This document shows positions 17,764 through 26,892 of a DNA stretch of 64,000 nt, one piece after another (positions within the stretch are counted from its first letter, which is position 1; the number at the start of each line of letters is the position of its first letter). The stretch comes from Streptomyces blattellae (GTDB lineage: Bacteria; Actinomycetota; Actinomycetes; Streptomycetales; Streptomycetaceae), in assembly GCF_009709555.1 (NCBI RefSeq), contig NZ_WJBG01000197.1, positions 1-64,000 of the forward strand, written 5' to 3'. The position numbers were made by a program, and so were the translations under genes. Below the pieces are notes generated by a model. It ran no database searches. It saw only the letters and a list, made by a program, of their open reading frames with translations, and was not told the DNA's origin.

Positions 17764-17918
17764 CCTCCGCCGAGTCCGGCACGCCCCCAGGGCGGACCGG
17801 AGCCGGGGACCCACCGAACTTGGGGTGAATCGACCGGAATTCCCTTCGGGAAACGGTCGTAGGGCAACCCTTCCGAACCACCCGCCCGAACCCGACAGCT
17901 AACTCGGTAGGCGGAAGA
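17764..17918 (+). ncRNA. c-di-AMP riboswitch (ydaO-yuaA class)
   Basis: The leader of the NlpC/P60 gene contains the conserved blocks of the ydaO class in order: GCCGGGGACCCA near 17802, TTGGGGTGAATC near 17820, then CCGAACCCGACAGCTAACTCGG (17885-17907) and GTAGGCGGAAG. The terminal pairing joins CCGCC near 17768 with GGCGG near 17910. In actinobacteria this riboswitch commonly precedes wall hydrolase genes and turns expression off when c-di-AMP is high. The gene starts 19 nt after the aptamer. The 3' boundary is estimated. Confidence 0.88.
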
Positions 17919-17936
17919 TGGAAGGAGTCGCCTCCC

Positions 17937-19097
17937 TTGGCGTCGCACCGCAAGTCGCGTCCTTCGGGTTCGCGCGTCGCAGGCATACGGACCCCCGCCC
18001 TCGCCACGGCGGCCCTCACCTCCGTGGCCCTGCTGTCCCAGACGGCCAACGCAGCTCCCCCGGCCGACGAGAAGCCGAGTCTCGAAGAGGTCGAGAAGAA
18101 GGTCGACGACCTCTACCGCCAGGCCGAGTCGGCGACCGAGAAGTACAACTCGGCGAAAGAGAAGACCACCAAGCAGCGCAAGCGCGTCGACACCCTCCTC
18201 GACGACGTCGCCCAGCGCACGCAGAAGCTCAACGAGGCGCGCGAGGAACTGGGTTCCTACGCCGCGGCCCAGTACCGCACCGGCGCCTCCGCCCCCGACA
18301 CCGCGACCTTCCTGCTCGCGGACACCCCGCAGGACTACTTCGACCAGACCCGGCTGATGAGCCGGATGACGGCCCGTCAGAAGGATGCGGTCGACGACTT
18401 CGTCACGCAGCAGTCCGCGACGATGGAGAAGCGCCGGGAAGCCACCGCGAGCCTGGAGACGCTCACCGAGTCGCAGGACGACCTGAAGACGGCCAAGACG
18501 ACCGTCCAGCAGAAGCTGGCCGACGCACGCGAGCTGCTGTCGCAGCTGACCGCCGAGGAGGAGGCGCGGCTCGCGGAGATCGAGAGGCAGAAGCAGGAGG
18601 AGGCCGAGCGCAAGGCCGCGGAACTCGCCAGGCAGCAGGCCGCGGCGGAGGCGGCGGCCCAGGAGGCGGCGCAGCAGCAGGAGAGCGGCACCGGCACGTC
18701 GGAGACCTCCGACACCTCCGTGACCGACTCCTCGTACGCCGCGAAGGCCGAGAAGGTCCTCGCCTTCGCCCGCTCCGCGATCGGCAAGCCGTACGTCTGG
18801 GGCGCCACCGGCCCCGACTCCTACGACTGCTCCGGCCTCACCCAGGCCGCCTGGAACGCCGCCGGCATCTCCCTCCCGCGCACCACCTGGGACCAGGTGA
18901 ACGCCGGCACGACCGTCTCCCTCTCCGCCGCCCAACCCGGCGACCTGGTCTTCTTCTACGACGACATCAGCCACGTCGGCATCTACATCGGCAACGGCAT
19001 GATGATCCACGCACCGAAGCCGGGGGCCTATGTGCGTGAGGAGTCGATCTACTACGACGGTGAGTCGTCGATCCACAGCGTGGTACGGCCGGCCTGA
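17937..19097 (+). CDS. Secreted NlpC/P60 (C40) peptidoglycan endopeptidase
   Basis: 386 aa from a TTG start with GGAAGGAG upstream. A signal peptide ends near AQTANAAP (about residue 40). Residues 45-250 are a long coiled coil (Glu/Lys/Gln-rich heptads), as in RipA-like hydrolases, followed by a Ser/Thr linker. The C-terminal about 110 residues are the C40 domain with catalytic Cys in YDCSGL, His in SHVGIYIG and a third polar residue in the IHAPKPG region. It cleaves within the stem peptide of peptidoglycan. Expression is controlled by the c-di-AMP riboswitch just upstream. A paralogue without the switch lies 1.6 kb downstream. Confidence 0.95.
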   Translation: MASHRKSRPSGSRVAGIRTPALATAALTSVALLSQTANAAPPADEKPSLEEVEKKVDDLYRQAESATEKYNSAKEKTTKQRKRVDTLLDDVAQRTQKLNEAREELGSYAAAQYRTGASAPDTATFLLADTPQDYFDQTRLMSRMTARQKDAVDDFVTQQSATMEKRREATASLETLTESQDDLKTAKTTVQQKLADARELLSQLTAEEEARLAEIERQKQEEAERKAAELARQQAAAEAAAQEAAQQQESGTGTSETSDTSVTDSSYAAKAEKVLAFARSAIGKPYVWGATGPDSYDCSGLTQAAWNAAGISLPRTTWDQVNAGTTVSLSAAQPGDLVFFYDDISHVGIYIGNGMMIHAPKPGAYVREESIYYDGESSIHSVVRPA

Positions 19098-19253
19098 GCG
19101 GGCGGAGACGCGGCTCAGGGGCGCGGCGCGGGGTGTGCACCGTAGGGGTGCATCGCCGTAGCGTGCGCCCCTGTCCTGCGCTCGCGCGGTTTTCCGCACG
19201 CACGCGCGCGTGCCCCACTCCCGAGGCGCGTGCGGCTCCCTAGCATCGGGGCC

Positions 19254-20255
19254 ATGCCCCGTTCCTCTCCCCTCCGCGCCTGGTGGGCACAGCGCTCGCC
19301 GGCGGCCGGTGCCGCCGTGATCGCGACCGGCATCGTGTCGGTCGGTCTGCATCTGGCGGGGTACGAGGTCCTGTCCCGCATCGCCCTGGCGGTGGCCTGC
19401 GCGGCCTGGCTGGGGCTGGCCGCGGACTTCGTCGTACGGCTGCTGCGGCAGCGGGAGAAGGAGGTCGCGGAGACGGCGACACCGGGCGCGCTCACCGCCG
19501 TGGCGGCCACGACGGTCCTCGGTACGCGCTTCTCGGCCCTGGACTGGCAGCCGCTCGCCGAGGCGCTGCTCGCGCTGGCCGCCGTGCTGTGGCCGGGGCT
19601 GATCATCACGGTCGTACGGCACTGGCGGCGGCGTATGCCGGGCGCGGTGTTCCTCGGCTGTGTGGCCACGCAGGGACTCGCGATGCTCGGCGCCACGCTG
19701 GCCGCGGCCGAGCAGGCGGCCTGGCTCGCGCGCACGGCGATGGTGCTGTTCTGGCTGGGGCTTGTGCTGTACTGCGTCGCGCTGGCCTGCTTCGATCTGC
19801 GGCAGGTGGCCGGCGGCGCCGGCGACCACTGGGTCGCGGGCGGCGCGCTCGCCCTCTCGGCGCTCGCCGGGTCGGAAATCGTCGCCGCCGACAGCCCGGC
19901 CCTGTACCTCTGGAACGACGACAACGACGGCGTCCTGCGCTTCATGACCGCTGCGGTGTTCGTGCTCGGCCTGGCCTGGTACGCCGTCCTGCTCGTCGCC
20001 GAGTTCGCCCGCCCCCGGCTGCGCTACGACGCGCGGCGCTGGGCGACCGTCTACCCGATGGGGATGACGGCGGCGGCGGCACTCTCCGTGTCCTCCGCAC
20101 TCGATGTGCCATGGCTGGAGAGGCTGGGTGAAGTGCTGCTGTGGATCGCGGTGGCCGCCTGGCTCGCGGTCACCGCCGGCATGATCGCGACCGCGCGAGC
20201 CGCCGTCACATCCGCCGCCGCACCTCAGGACGTCAGGTCCACAGCACCGCGATGA
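19254..20255 (+). CDS. TDT-family (tellurite-resistance/dicarboxylate-type) membrane transporter
   Basis: 333 aa with about nine to ten hydrophobic helices over its whole length and few charged loops, the layout of the TehA/SLAC1-like TDT family. ATG 19254 follows TAGCAT (19241-19246) at the spacing of a leaderless promoter, and no ribosome binding site is present. Similar proteins carry anions, dicarboxylates or sulfite, so the substrate cannot be read from sequence. It lies between two NlpC/P60 genes but need not share their function. Confidence 0.7.
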   Translation: MPRSSPLRAWWAQRSPAAGAAVIATGIVSVGLHLAGYEVLSRIALAVACAAWLGLAADFVVRLLRQREKEVAETATPGALTAVAATTVLGTRFSALDWQPLAEALLALAAVLWPGLIITVVRHWRRRMPGAVFLGCVATQGLAMLGATLAAAEQAAWLARTAMVLFWLGLVLYCVALACFDLRQVAGGAGDHWVAGGALALSALAGSEIVAADSPALYLWNDDNDGVLRFMTAAVFVLGLAWYAVLLVAEFARPRLRYDARRWATVYPMGMTAAAALSVSSALDVPWLERLGEVLLWIAVAAWLAVTAGMIATARAAVTSAAAPQDVRSTAPR

Positions 20256-20697
20256 GACGTTCGCCGTGGTCAGCAGTCCGACCACGCCGGACAAGGGCTT
20301 CTTCACCGGTCTCGCATGCCACCAGCTCGCCCGGCGTACGGACGGTGCATATATGCGCTCCATAGCAGCCCGTCACCCCCCGGGGTCCCGGAATCCTCAG
20401 TTCGGTCACCACACTGCGTGAAGGCGGCGGCCCCGAAACGGGATCACGGTCACATACGGTCACCGCGCGGTCCGCTCGCGACAGTTCCGCGCAATGCGTT
20501 ACCAGCCCGACACACCCGGGTTTAGCGTCCTCCCCCAGGTGACCGGCTCCCCACCGCCGCCCGGGCCAGGGGCGGCAGTCGATCACCCCGCCGAGAAGGT
20601 CCGGCGGCGGTCCGCTCCCCTGTGCGGCCGCCGCCGGACTCAGAGCCGCCGACGCCCCCACGCACCGGCGGCCCTACGAAAGGACGTGCAGGTCCAC
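20256..20697. other. 440-bp leader region of the second NlpC/P60 gene
   Basis: No gene. Unlike the paralogue upstream, it lacks the conserved blocks of the c-di-AMP riboswitch. It contains the perfect palindrome GCATATATGC (20347-20356), AT-rich for this genome and a possible binding site. The GC-rich 20600-20690 segment could fold but resembles no known element. Confidence 0.45.
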
Positions 20698-21750
20698 GTG
20701 GCAGCGCACCGCAAGCCCCGACAGCGTTCGACCGGCGGCACCTCGGTCCGTACGGCCGCCACGATCGCCCTCGCCGGCGCCGCGACCGCGACCGGTCTGG
20801 ACGGGACCGGGCATGCGGAGCCGGAGCTGACGCCCGCGCAGGTCAAGGCGAAGGTGGACAAGCTGTATCAGGAGGCGGAGGTCGCCACCGAGAAGTACAA
20901 CGGCGCGAAGGAAAGGGCTCAGGCGGCCGAGCAGCGCCTGCGGGATCTGCGGGACGAGGCGGCACGCAAGACGGACGACCTCAACTCCGAGCGAGAAGCG
21001 CTGGGTTCGATGGCGGCGGCACAGTACCGCGACGGCGGCCTCGACCCCGCGCTGCGGCTAGCCCTCTCCGCCAACCCGGACGGCTACCTCCAGGGCGCCG
21101 AGTTCGCCGAACGCGCGGGCAGCCGTCAGGCCACGTCCGTCGCCCGCGTACGCAAGGAGCTGCGCGAGATCGAGCAGCTGCGCGGCGCCGCGCACATCGA
21201 GCTGACCTCGCTGTCGTCCCGGCAGGCCGAGCTGAAGCGCCACAAGAAGACGGTCACCGGCAAGCTGGACGCGGCCCGGCGGCTGCTGTCCCGGCTGACG
21301 GCCGAGGAGCGTGCCCGGCTAGGCGAGGACGGCCGCGCCGCAGGCACGGGTGCGCGAGACGCCCTGACGGAGTCGGTGACGGGACCGGTGAAGGCGCCCA
21401 ATTCCCGTGCGGCAGCAGCCGTTTCGTACGCCTACCAGAAGCTCGGCAGCCCCTATGTGTGGGGCGCGACCGGCCCCGACGCCTTCGACTGCTCCGGCCT
21501 CATACAGGCCGCGTACCGCTCCGCGGGCATCTCCCTGCCCCGCACGACCTACGCCCAGATCGACGCCGGCCGCCGCGTCACCCGCGCCGAACTCCTCCCG
21601 GGCGACCTGGTGTTCTTCTACTCCGGCATCAGTCATGTCGGCCTCTACGTCGGCAACGGCCGGATGATCCACGCCCCGAACCCCTCGGCGCCGGTACGGC
21701 TGGCGCCCGTCGACGAGATGCCGTTCGCGGGGGCGACGCGGGTGGCGTGA
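20698..21750 (+). CDS. Secreted NlpC/P60 (C40) endopeptidase, second copy
   Basis: 350 aa from GTG 20698 (VAAHRKPRQR..), with AAAGGAC about 12 nt upstream; GTG 20686 is possible but too close to it. Signal-like basic N-terminus and Ala-rich helix, then a coiled coil opening with the same pattern as its neighbour (VDKLYQEAEVATEKYN). The C-terminal C40 domain has Cys in FDCSGL, His in SHVGLYVG and the IHAPNP loop. It is a clear paralogue of the gene at 17937 with a shorter coiled coil. No riboswitch precedes it, so the two copies are probably expressed under different conditions. Confidence 0.93.
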   Translation: MAAHRKPRQRSTGGTSVRTAATIALAGAATATGLDGTGHAEPELTPAQVKAKVDKLYQEAEVATEKYNGAKERAQAAEQRLRDLRDEAARKTDDLNSEREALGSMAAAQYRDGGLDPALRLALSANPDGYLQGAEFAERAGSRQATSVARVRKELREIEQLRGAAHIELTSLSSRQAELKRHKKTVTGKLDAARRLLSRLTAEERARLGEDGRAAGTGARDALTESVTGPVKAPNSRAAAAVSYAYQKLGSPYVWGATGPDAFDCSGLIQAAYRSAGISLPRTTYAQIDAGRRVTRAELLPGDLVFFYSGISHVGLYVGNGRMIHAPNPSAPVRLAPVDEMPFAGATRVA

Positions 21751-21853
21751 AGGTCTTCGTCGGGCACAGGATTGGGCGTGGCATGCCCACATCGGCACGG
21801 TAGCGTCTGCGAAACGTTTTCGTACGACGTCCCGTGCCCCCGAGAAGGTGCCG

Positions 21854-22486
21854 ATGCCGCGCTCCTCACTGCCGCCGCCTCCCCCACCGCCGCACAGCAG
21901 GATGTGGCCGGACCGGGCGGCCCTGCTGGCGGACCGGGGGCGCGTGTTGCAGGAGCTGCACCGGTGCAGTATCGGGCTCCAGCGAGTGCTGCTGCTGTGG
22001 CTGCTGGCGCTCTCCGCGATCATCGGGTGGGCGCTGCTGGTGGTCCCGTTGCAGCAGTTCGAGGAGCGTGATCCGCTTCGCTTCCTCCTCGGGCCCGTCT
22101 TCACCCTGCTCGGCCTCGCGGCCCTGTCCCCGTCCGTCATCACCCTGGGCCACGCCATCCGCCGCGACCATCTCATACGGCAACTCCTCGATGCCTGGCT
22201 TGAGTTGGACAGCGACCCGGCGACCGACGCCGGTCTCCGCTCCCCAGGCCTCAGCCTCTTCTGGTTTCTCTCCTCCGTCGTGCTCTGCGTGACCGGCCTG
22301 TGGGTATCGTTCGCCTCGGTGATCGGCGCGGATCCGGACCGGGCACGCCACAGCGATGTCGCCCTCGACATGGGCATCGGCACGATCCTTTGGCTGACCG
22401 GTCTCATAGGCGTCGTCAAGGCGGTACGGCACTACCGCTGGGCGGTGCGGGCACTGGGCCCGGCGCCACGGCCTGGTGCCCGCTGA
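21854..22486 (+). CDS. Hypothetical membrane protein with four helices
   Basis: 210 aa. ATG 21854 is preceded by GAGAAGG; GTG 21848 is an alternative. A proline run (SSLPPPPPPP) opens the protein, followed by a short helical segment, two adjacent membrane helices (about 42-100) and two more (about 140-195). No known motif. It ends 78 bp before the convergent response regulator gene and faces the PspC two-component system, but no functional link can be shown. Confidence 0.65.
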   Translation: MPRSSLPPPPPPPHSRMWPDRAALLADRGRVLQELHRCSIGLQRVLLLWLLALSAIIGWALLVVPLQQFEERDPLRFLLGPVFTLLGLAALSPSVITLGHAIRRDHLIRQLLDAWLELDSDPATDAGLRSPGLSLFWFLSSVVLCVTGLWVSFASVIGADPDRARHSDVALDMGIGTILWLTGLIGVVKAVRHYRWAVRALGPAPRPGAR

Positions 22487-22525
22487 GCGCCACGGGCCGC
22501 CGAGCCGCCGCGGTCGTACCGTCCC

Positions 22526-22570
22526 GTCCGTCCTCAGACCGTCCGTCCTCAGACCGTCCGTCCTCAGACC
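22526..22570. repeat. 15-bp tandem repeat spanning a stop codon
   Basis: GTCCGTCCTCAGACC occurs three times without interruption. The third copy contains the stop codon of the response regulator (22564-22566). Because the unit is a multiple of three, each further copy supplies another in-frame stop downstream. Confidence 0.9.
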
Positions 22571-23301
22571 AGTCGCCGTGCCGTCGCCCACCGGGTCAGC
22601 TCGTGCCGGTTGGACAGCTGGAGCTTCCTCAGCACCGCCGAGACATGGGACTCGACCGTCTTCACGGAGATGAACAGCTGCTTGGCGATCTCCTTGTAGG
22701 CATACCCACGGGCGATCAGCCGAAGGACCTCCCGCTCCCGTTGCGTGAGGCGATCCAGGTCCTCGTCCACGGGAGGGGCGTCCGTCGAGGCGAAGGCGTC
22801 CAGCACGAACCCGGCGAGCCTCGGCGAGAAGACCGCGTCGCCCTCCTGCACACGGAAGATGGAGGCGACCAGGTCCGTGCCGGTGATCGTCTTCGTCACG
22901 TAGCCCCGCGCGCCGCCCCGGATCACGCCGATCACGTCCTCCGCCGCATCCGAGACGGACAGGGCGAGGAAGCGGACGGGCTGCTCGGTGTCCCCCATCA
23001 ACGGGGCGCAGCGGCGCAGCACTTCGACCCCGCCGCCCCCGGGAAGATGCACATCGAGGAGGACGACCTCGGGGCGGGTCGCGGTGATGACCGTGACCGC
23101 CTGGTCGACGTCCGCGGCCTCGCCGACGACTTCGACGCCGGTCTGCTCGGTCTGTCCGATCTCGGCCTGTACGCCCGTACGGAACATGCGGTGGTCGTCG
23201 ACGAGAACCACGCGGACCCGGCGCTCGCCGCCGCCTGCCTGGGTGGACTCGGCCGACTCCGCCGCTCCCGCCGTACCGTTCGTCTCGGTCGGGTCGCTCA
23301 T
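22564..23301 (-). CDS. NarL/LuxR-type response regulator paired with the PspC histidine kinase
   Basis: 245 aa. A 28-residue disordered start is followed by a receiver domain (VVLVDDHRMFRTG, phospho-acceptor Asp in VVLLDVHLPG, Lys in GYVTKT) and a C-terminal LuxR helix-turn-helix (LTQREREVLRLIARGYAYKEIAKQ...SVKTVESHV). Its ATG overlaps the kinase stop (ATGA, 23298-23301), so the two are made as a pair. The inferred role is an envelope-stress response like those of PspC/LiaS-type kinases. Regulated genes probably include the facing PspC/LiaF-like gene. Confidence 0.93.
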   Translation of the reverse strand: MSDPTETNGTAGAAESAESTQAGGGERRVRVVLVDDHRMFRTGVQAEIGQTEQTGVEVVGEAADVDQAVTVITATRPEVVLLDVHLPGGGGVEVLRRCAPLMGDTEQPVRFLALSVSDAAEDVIGVIRGGARGYVTKTITGTDLVASIFRVQEGDAVFSPRLAGFVLDAFASTDAPPVDEDLDRLTQREREVLRLIARGYAYKEIAKQLFISVKTVESHVSAVLRKLQLSNRHELTRWATARRLV

Positions 23302-24590
23302 GTCGTCTTCTCCGCCCTCTCCATCTCCAGCTCGACCTCCGTGCCGCCGTCCGGCACCGCACGCAGCCGCACCGAACCGCCGTTGCGCTCCATGCGGCCG
23401 ATGATCGATTCTCTGACACCCATACGGTCGGCGGGTATCGAGTCGAGATCGAAGCCCGGTCCGCGGTCCCGGACGGACACGAAGACCGTCTTCCCCTCCA
23501 CCTCGGCATAGACCTGGACGGCGCCGCCCTCGCCACCGTACTTGGCGGCGTTCACCATCGCCTCGCGTGCGGCCTGCATTTGCGCGCCGGTTCTCTCGTC
23601 GAGCGGGCAGTCACCGACCACGACGACCTCTATGGGGACGCCGTGCTTGTCCTCGATCTCGGCCGCGTTTCGCCGTACGGCGTCGGCGAGGGTGGTGGGT
23701 TCGTCGGCCTCGTCCTTGCCGGTGCCCTCGGGTTTGTAGAGCCAGGTGCGCAGGTCGCGCTCCTGGGCGCGGGCGAGACGGCGTACCTCGCTCGCGCTCT
23801 CCGCGTTGCGCTGGATCAAGGTCAGGGTGTGCAGCACCGAGTCGTGCACGTGCGCGGCGACTTCGGCGCGCTCCTGGGCGCGGATCCGCATCAGGCGCTC
23901 CTCGGACAGGTCCTGGGTCATACGCACGAGATAGGGGCCCGCGAGGAGCGTTATCCCGACGAGGACCGCGAGCGCCGCCTGCAGGACCGAGCCGAGGTGG
24001 GCGGCGGAACCTTGCAGGACGAAAATGCCGGAGACGCCCGTGGTGACCAGCAGCACGCCGGCGACGGCCCGCAGCAGGGTCACCGTGCGCTTGCGGCGGC
24101 CGACCTCGACCCAGCGGGCCCGGCGCGCGTTGTCCGCCTGACGCCAGACGAGGGCGACGCCGCCACCGACGAGCACGGCCGGCAGCAGATACGCCTGAGC
24201 GCCATTGCCCAGATTCACACTGCCGACGAAGACCATCGCCACGACGACCATGAGCAGCAGGGCGACGATCTGCCCCTTGTCCGGCTTGCGGGCGACCAGT
24301 CTGCGGCGGCCGTCCGGGGAGGTCTCGGTGCCGACGAGGGAGGGGGGCCGCTGTGCCTCGACCCCGCCGACGCCGAGCGGCACGAAGAACCAGAACGCGG
24401 CATACAGCAGAGCACCCAGCCCGTCCGCCATGAACAGGCCGACGAAGACGAGCCGCACCCAGATCACCGGCAGCCCGAGATGCCCGGCGAGCCCCCGCGC
24501 CACGCCACCCAACCAGCGTCCGTCACTGCTGCGGTAGAGCTTGCGCGGCGGCCGCGGTTCGACGAGTGGCGCTGCTGCGGCTTCCGGCAT
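23298..24590 (-). CDS. PspC-domain sensor histidine kinase
   Basis: 430 aa from ATG 24590 (MPEAAAAPL..), the start I expect in homologues; ATG 24626 is possible. A PspC domain at about 18-80 (KLYRSSDGRWLGGVARGLAGHLG plus a membrane helix) is followed by several more helices. Then comes a HisKA_3 dimerisation segment (ERAEVAAHVHDSVLHTLTLIQ, phospho-His in HVHDS) and an HATPase_c domain (EAMVNAAKYGGEG, DRGPGFDLDSIP). It phosphorylates the regulator encoded immediately downstream with a 4-bp overlap. It is divergent from a second PspC gene 180 bp away, which suggests a shared, autoregulated promoter region. Confidence 0.93.
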   Translation of the reverse strand: MPEAAAAPLVEPRPPRKLYRSSDGRWLGGVARGLAGHLGLPVIWVRLVFVGLFMADGLGALLYAAFWFFVPLGVGGVEAQRPPSLVGTETSPDGRRRLVARKPDKGQIVALLLMVVVAMVFVGSVNLGNGAQAYLLPAVLVGGGVALVWRQADNARRARWVEVGRRKRTVTLLRAVAGVLLVTTGVSGIFVLQGSAAHLGSVLQAALAVLVGITLLAGPYLVRMTQDLSEERLMRIRAQERAEVAAHVHDSVLHTLTLIQRNAESASEVRRLARAQERDLRTWLYKPEGTGKDEADEPTTLADAVRRNAAEIEDKHGVPIEVVVVGDCPLDERTGAQMQAAREAMVNAAKYGGEGGAVQVYAEVEGKTVFVSVRDRGPGFDLDSIPADRMGVRESIIGRMERNGGSVRLRAVPDGGTEVELEMERAEKTT

Positions 24591-24769
24591 GCCATCGATG
24601 TTCACACGCCCGGACGGCCGAGGCATCAGGGTCGACCCCCGAGACTCCCCTGATCTTCGAACCCCACCCCCGTCGAACACTTCCCCGTCCCCGGCTCAGG
24701 GCCGATATCAGGGTCCGGCCAGGGTTGTTCCGACTCCCGCCACGGCACTGCGGCCGTCACCATGGACAC

Positions 24770-26629
24770 ATGACAGATCACCAGCACGCCGCGACGGGTC
24801 CGGGACCCGGCTCCGGCCCACGCCCCACCCCGGGCACCGGGCCCCAGGACGCCGCCCCCACCACGGACCCGCCCGGCACCGAGGGAAAGGAGCCTCGCGC
24901 GCACGAGAAAGGGGGCACGGCGACGTCCAGCCCGACCACGACATCCGATGCGAACGGCTCGACCGGCCGGGCCGGAGCCGAAGGAACGGACACCGCAGCC
25001 GGGGCCGACCGGCCGACCGACGCCCCCCGGGCCAGCGGGCCGGCCTCCGCAACCGGATCCTCCAGGCCGGGCGCCACAGAGCACACCGACGACTCAGCCA
25101 CCGCGACAGAAGCCGCTGGGTCAGCCACCACGGCCGCAAGCGACAGGTCAGCTCCGGGAGCGAGCGGGCCGACCGCCGCAGCCGGACCGAGCGATGAGGC
25201 AGCGACGACTACGGCCAACGCGCCCGGCCAGCAGGCCGATACCCCCCGTCCACCCGCCGGCACCCCCGACCAGCCGGTCAACGCACCCCGCCCACCGACC
25301 GACGCACCCGGCCAAACAGCCGACGTATCCGCGCAGTCGGCCGATCTACCCGGCCCGGCCCACCGGTTCCGGCGGGATCGGGCGCACAAGGTGTTGGCCG
25401 GAGTGTGTGCTGGGCTCGGGCGGCAGTTTGACATGGATCCGGTGATCTTTCGGATCACGCTGGCGGTGCTGTCCGCGACCGGTGGTCTCGGGCTCCTCTT
25501 CTACGGTTTCGCGTGGCTCTTCGTCCCGTATGAGGACGAGGAGCAGAACGAGGTGCGCAAGCTGCTGACCGGACGGGTCGACGGTCAGGCTCTGACGGGC
25601 GTGCTGTTCGCACTGGTGGGGTGCGGGGTGTTCCTGACCCTGCTGAACAACGGCGGAGTGCTGACCTTCGCCGTGACGGTCTCCCTGCTCCTCGCGGGCG
25701 CCGCCTACTGGTCCCGGAAACGCGGCACCCCCGACCCCGACCTGCTGGCCGCCCCGCCGGTCGCGGCCGCCCCGCCGGAGGCCCAGGCACCGCCGATCCC
25801 CACCGCCTACGCCTCCTGGTGGCGCGACCCCATCGTCAAGGACGGCACCCACGAGGGCGGGACAGGCTATCTCTGGGGCCCGCGGGACTCCCGCGCCCGC
25901 GACATCGCGGCAGCCGTCAACATCGGCCTCGGCCCTTGGGGCAACAGCCCCGCCGACATACGCCGCCGCACGCCCGTCCAGGCACCGCGTCCGCGCGGAC
26001 CCCGCTGGATCGGCGGCTGGGTCTTCCTCCTCGCCCTCCTCGCAGGGGGCCTGGGCACCGGTCTGACCTGGGAAGAACACCCGCTCGGCACCAGCCTCCA
26101 GACCGGACTCGCCTGCGCACTCATAGTCCTCGGCCTGGGCATAGCCGTCAGCGCGTTCCTGGGCCGCACGGGAGCCGGCTCGATCTTCCTCGCGGTCATC
26201 ACGGCGGGCCTGCTCGCCGCGTCGGCCGCCATACCGAAGGACATCAGCACGCAGTGGATGCATGAGACATGGCGCCCCACCGCAGTGGCGGACATACAGC
26301 AGCAGTACGAGCTGGGCACAGGCGTCGGCACGCTCGACCTGACCGAAGTGCCGCTCACCAAGGGCCGAACGGTCGACACGGGCGCCGACGTCGGCCTGGG
26401 CCGGCTGAAGGTGATCGTGCCGAAGGACGTGACCGTGAAGGTGACCATCGACGTGGGCGTGGGCGACATCCAGTTGCCGGGCGACGAGCAGGGGGACGTG
26501 GACGTGCAACCGGGCCAGCACAGGGAACTGATCCTCGTACCGCTTTCGGGCGCCAGGAGCACCGGCACACTCGACCTCGATCTCCGGGTCGGCGTGGGCC
26601 AGGCGGAGGTGAGCCGTGCTGCGTCATGA
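24770..26629 (+). CDS. PspC / LiaF-like membrane protein with a 200-residue disordered N-terminus
   Basis: 619 aa from ATG 24770. Residues 1-195 are almost entirely Pro/Thr/Ala/Gly/Ser-rich and lack predicted structure. A PspC domain follows (FRRDRAHKVLAGVCAGLGRQFDMDP plus helix), then four or more membrane helices. A C-terminal about 100-residue beta-rich region (GLGRLKVIVPKDVTVKVTIDVGVGDI) resembles the LiaF/toastrack-type domain used in envelope-stress sensing. It faces the PspC kinase gene. Likely the membrane sensor or effector partner of that two-component system. The very long disordered head is unusual. Confidence 0.85.
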   Translation: MTDHQHAATGPGPGSGPRPTPGTGPQDAAPTTDPPGTEGKEPRAHEKGGTATSSPTTTSDANGSTGRAGAEGTDTAAGADRPTDAPRASGPASATGSSRPGATEHTDDSATATEAAGSATTAASDRSAPGASGPTAAAGPSDEAATTTANAPGQQADTPRPPAGTPDQPVNAPRPPTDAPGQTADVSAQSADLPGPAHRFRRDRAHKVLAGVCAGLGRQFDMDPVIFRITLAVLSATGGLGLLFYGFAWLFVPYEDEEQNEVRKLLTGRVDGQALTGVLFALVGCGVFLTLLNNGGVLTFAVTVSLLLAGAAYWSRKRGTPDPDLLAAPPVAAAPPEAQAPPIPTAYASWWRDPIVKDGTHEGGTGYLWGPRDSRARDIAAAVNIGLGPWGNSPADIRRRTPVQAPRPRGPRWIGGWVFLLALLAGGLGTGLTWEEHPLGTSLQTGLACALIVLGLGIAVSAFLGRTGAGSIFLAVITAGLLAASAAIPKDISTQWMHETWRPTAVADIQQQYELGTGVGTLDLTEVPLTKGRTVDTGADVGLGRLKVIVPKDVTVKVTIDVGVGDIQLPGDEQGDVDVQPGQHRELILVPLSGARSTGTLDLDLRVGVGQAEVSRAAS

Positions 26630-26888
26630 GTTCCAGCCGGGCCGGCTGGTCGCCGGCGCGTTCCTGACCCTCGCGGGCATCACCTACGCCGGCGACGCGG
26701 GCGGCGCCTGGGAGACTCCGTGGTTCGCGGTGATACCGCTCGTCGTGATCGGCCTCTGCCTGGCAGCCACGGTGGGTGTTCTGACCCGAGTCATACGCCG
26801 CCGCAGACGCCGAACCGGCACGCCCGGCTCACCTGCCGCGCCCGCCGCACCCGGTCCGACGGAGAGCCGGCTGGAGGCACCCAGCTGA
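26616..26888 (+). CDS. Small membrane protein co-translated with the PspC/LiaF-like protein
   Basis: 90 aa from a GTG start overlapping the upstream gene by 14 bp, with GGAGGTGAG just upstream. Two membrane helices (about 10-30 and 37-58) are followed by an Arg-rich stretch (RRRRRR) and a Pro/Ala tail. No recognised family. The tight overlap suggests it belongs to the same complex. It ends 4 bp from the convergent DoxX gene. Confidence 0.7.
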   Translation: MLRHEFQPGRLVAGAFLTLAGITYAGDAGGAWETPWFAVIPLVVIGLCLAATVGVLTRVIRRRRRRTGTPGSPAAPAAPGPTESRLEAPS

Positions 26889-26892
26889 CGCG

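Noticed and set aside
20347-20356. GCATATATGC as a developmental regulator site
   Set aside because: A single 10-bp palindrome fits no operator I can name with confidence, so it is only mentioned in the region note.
17679-20363. Long minus-strand open frame (894 codons)
   Set aside because: It runs antisense across the riboswitch, an NlpC/P60 gene and the transporter gene, and has no recognisable domain.
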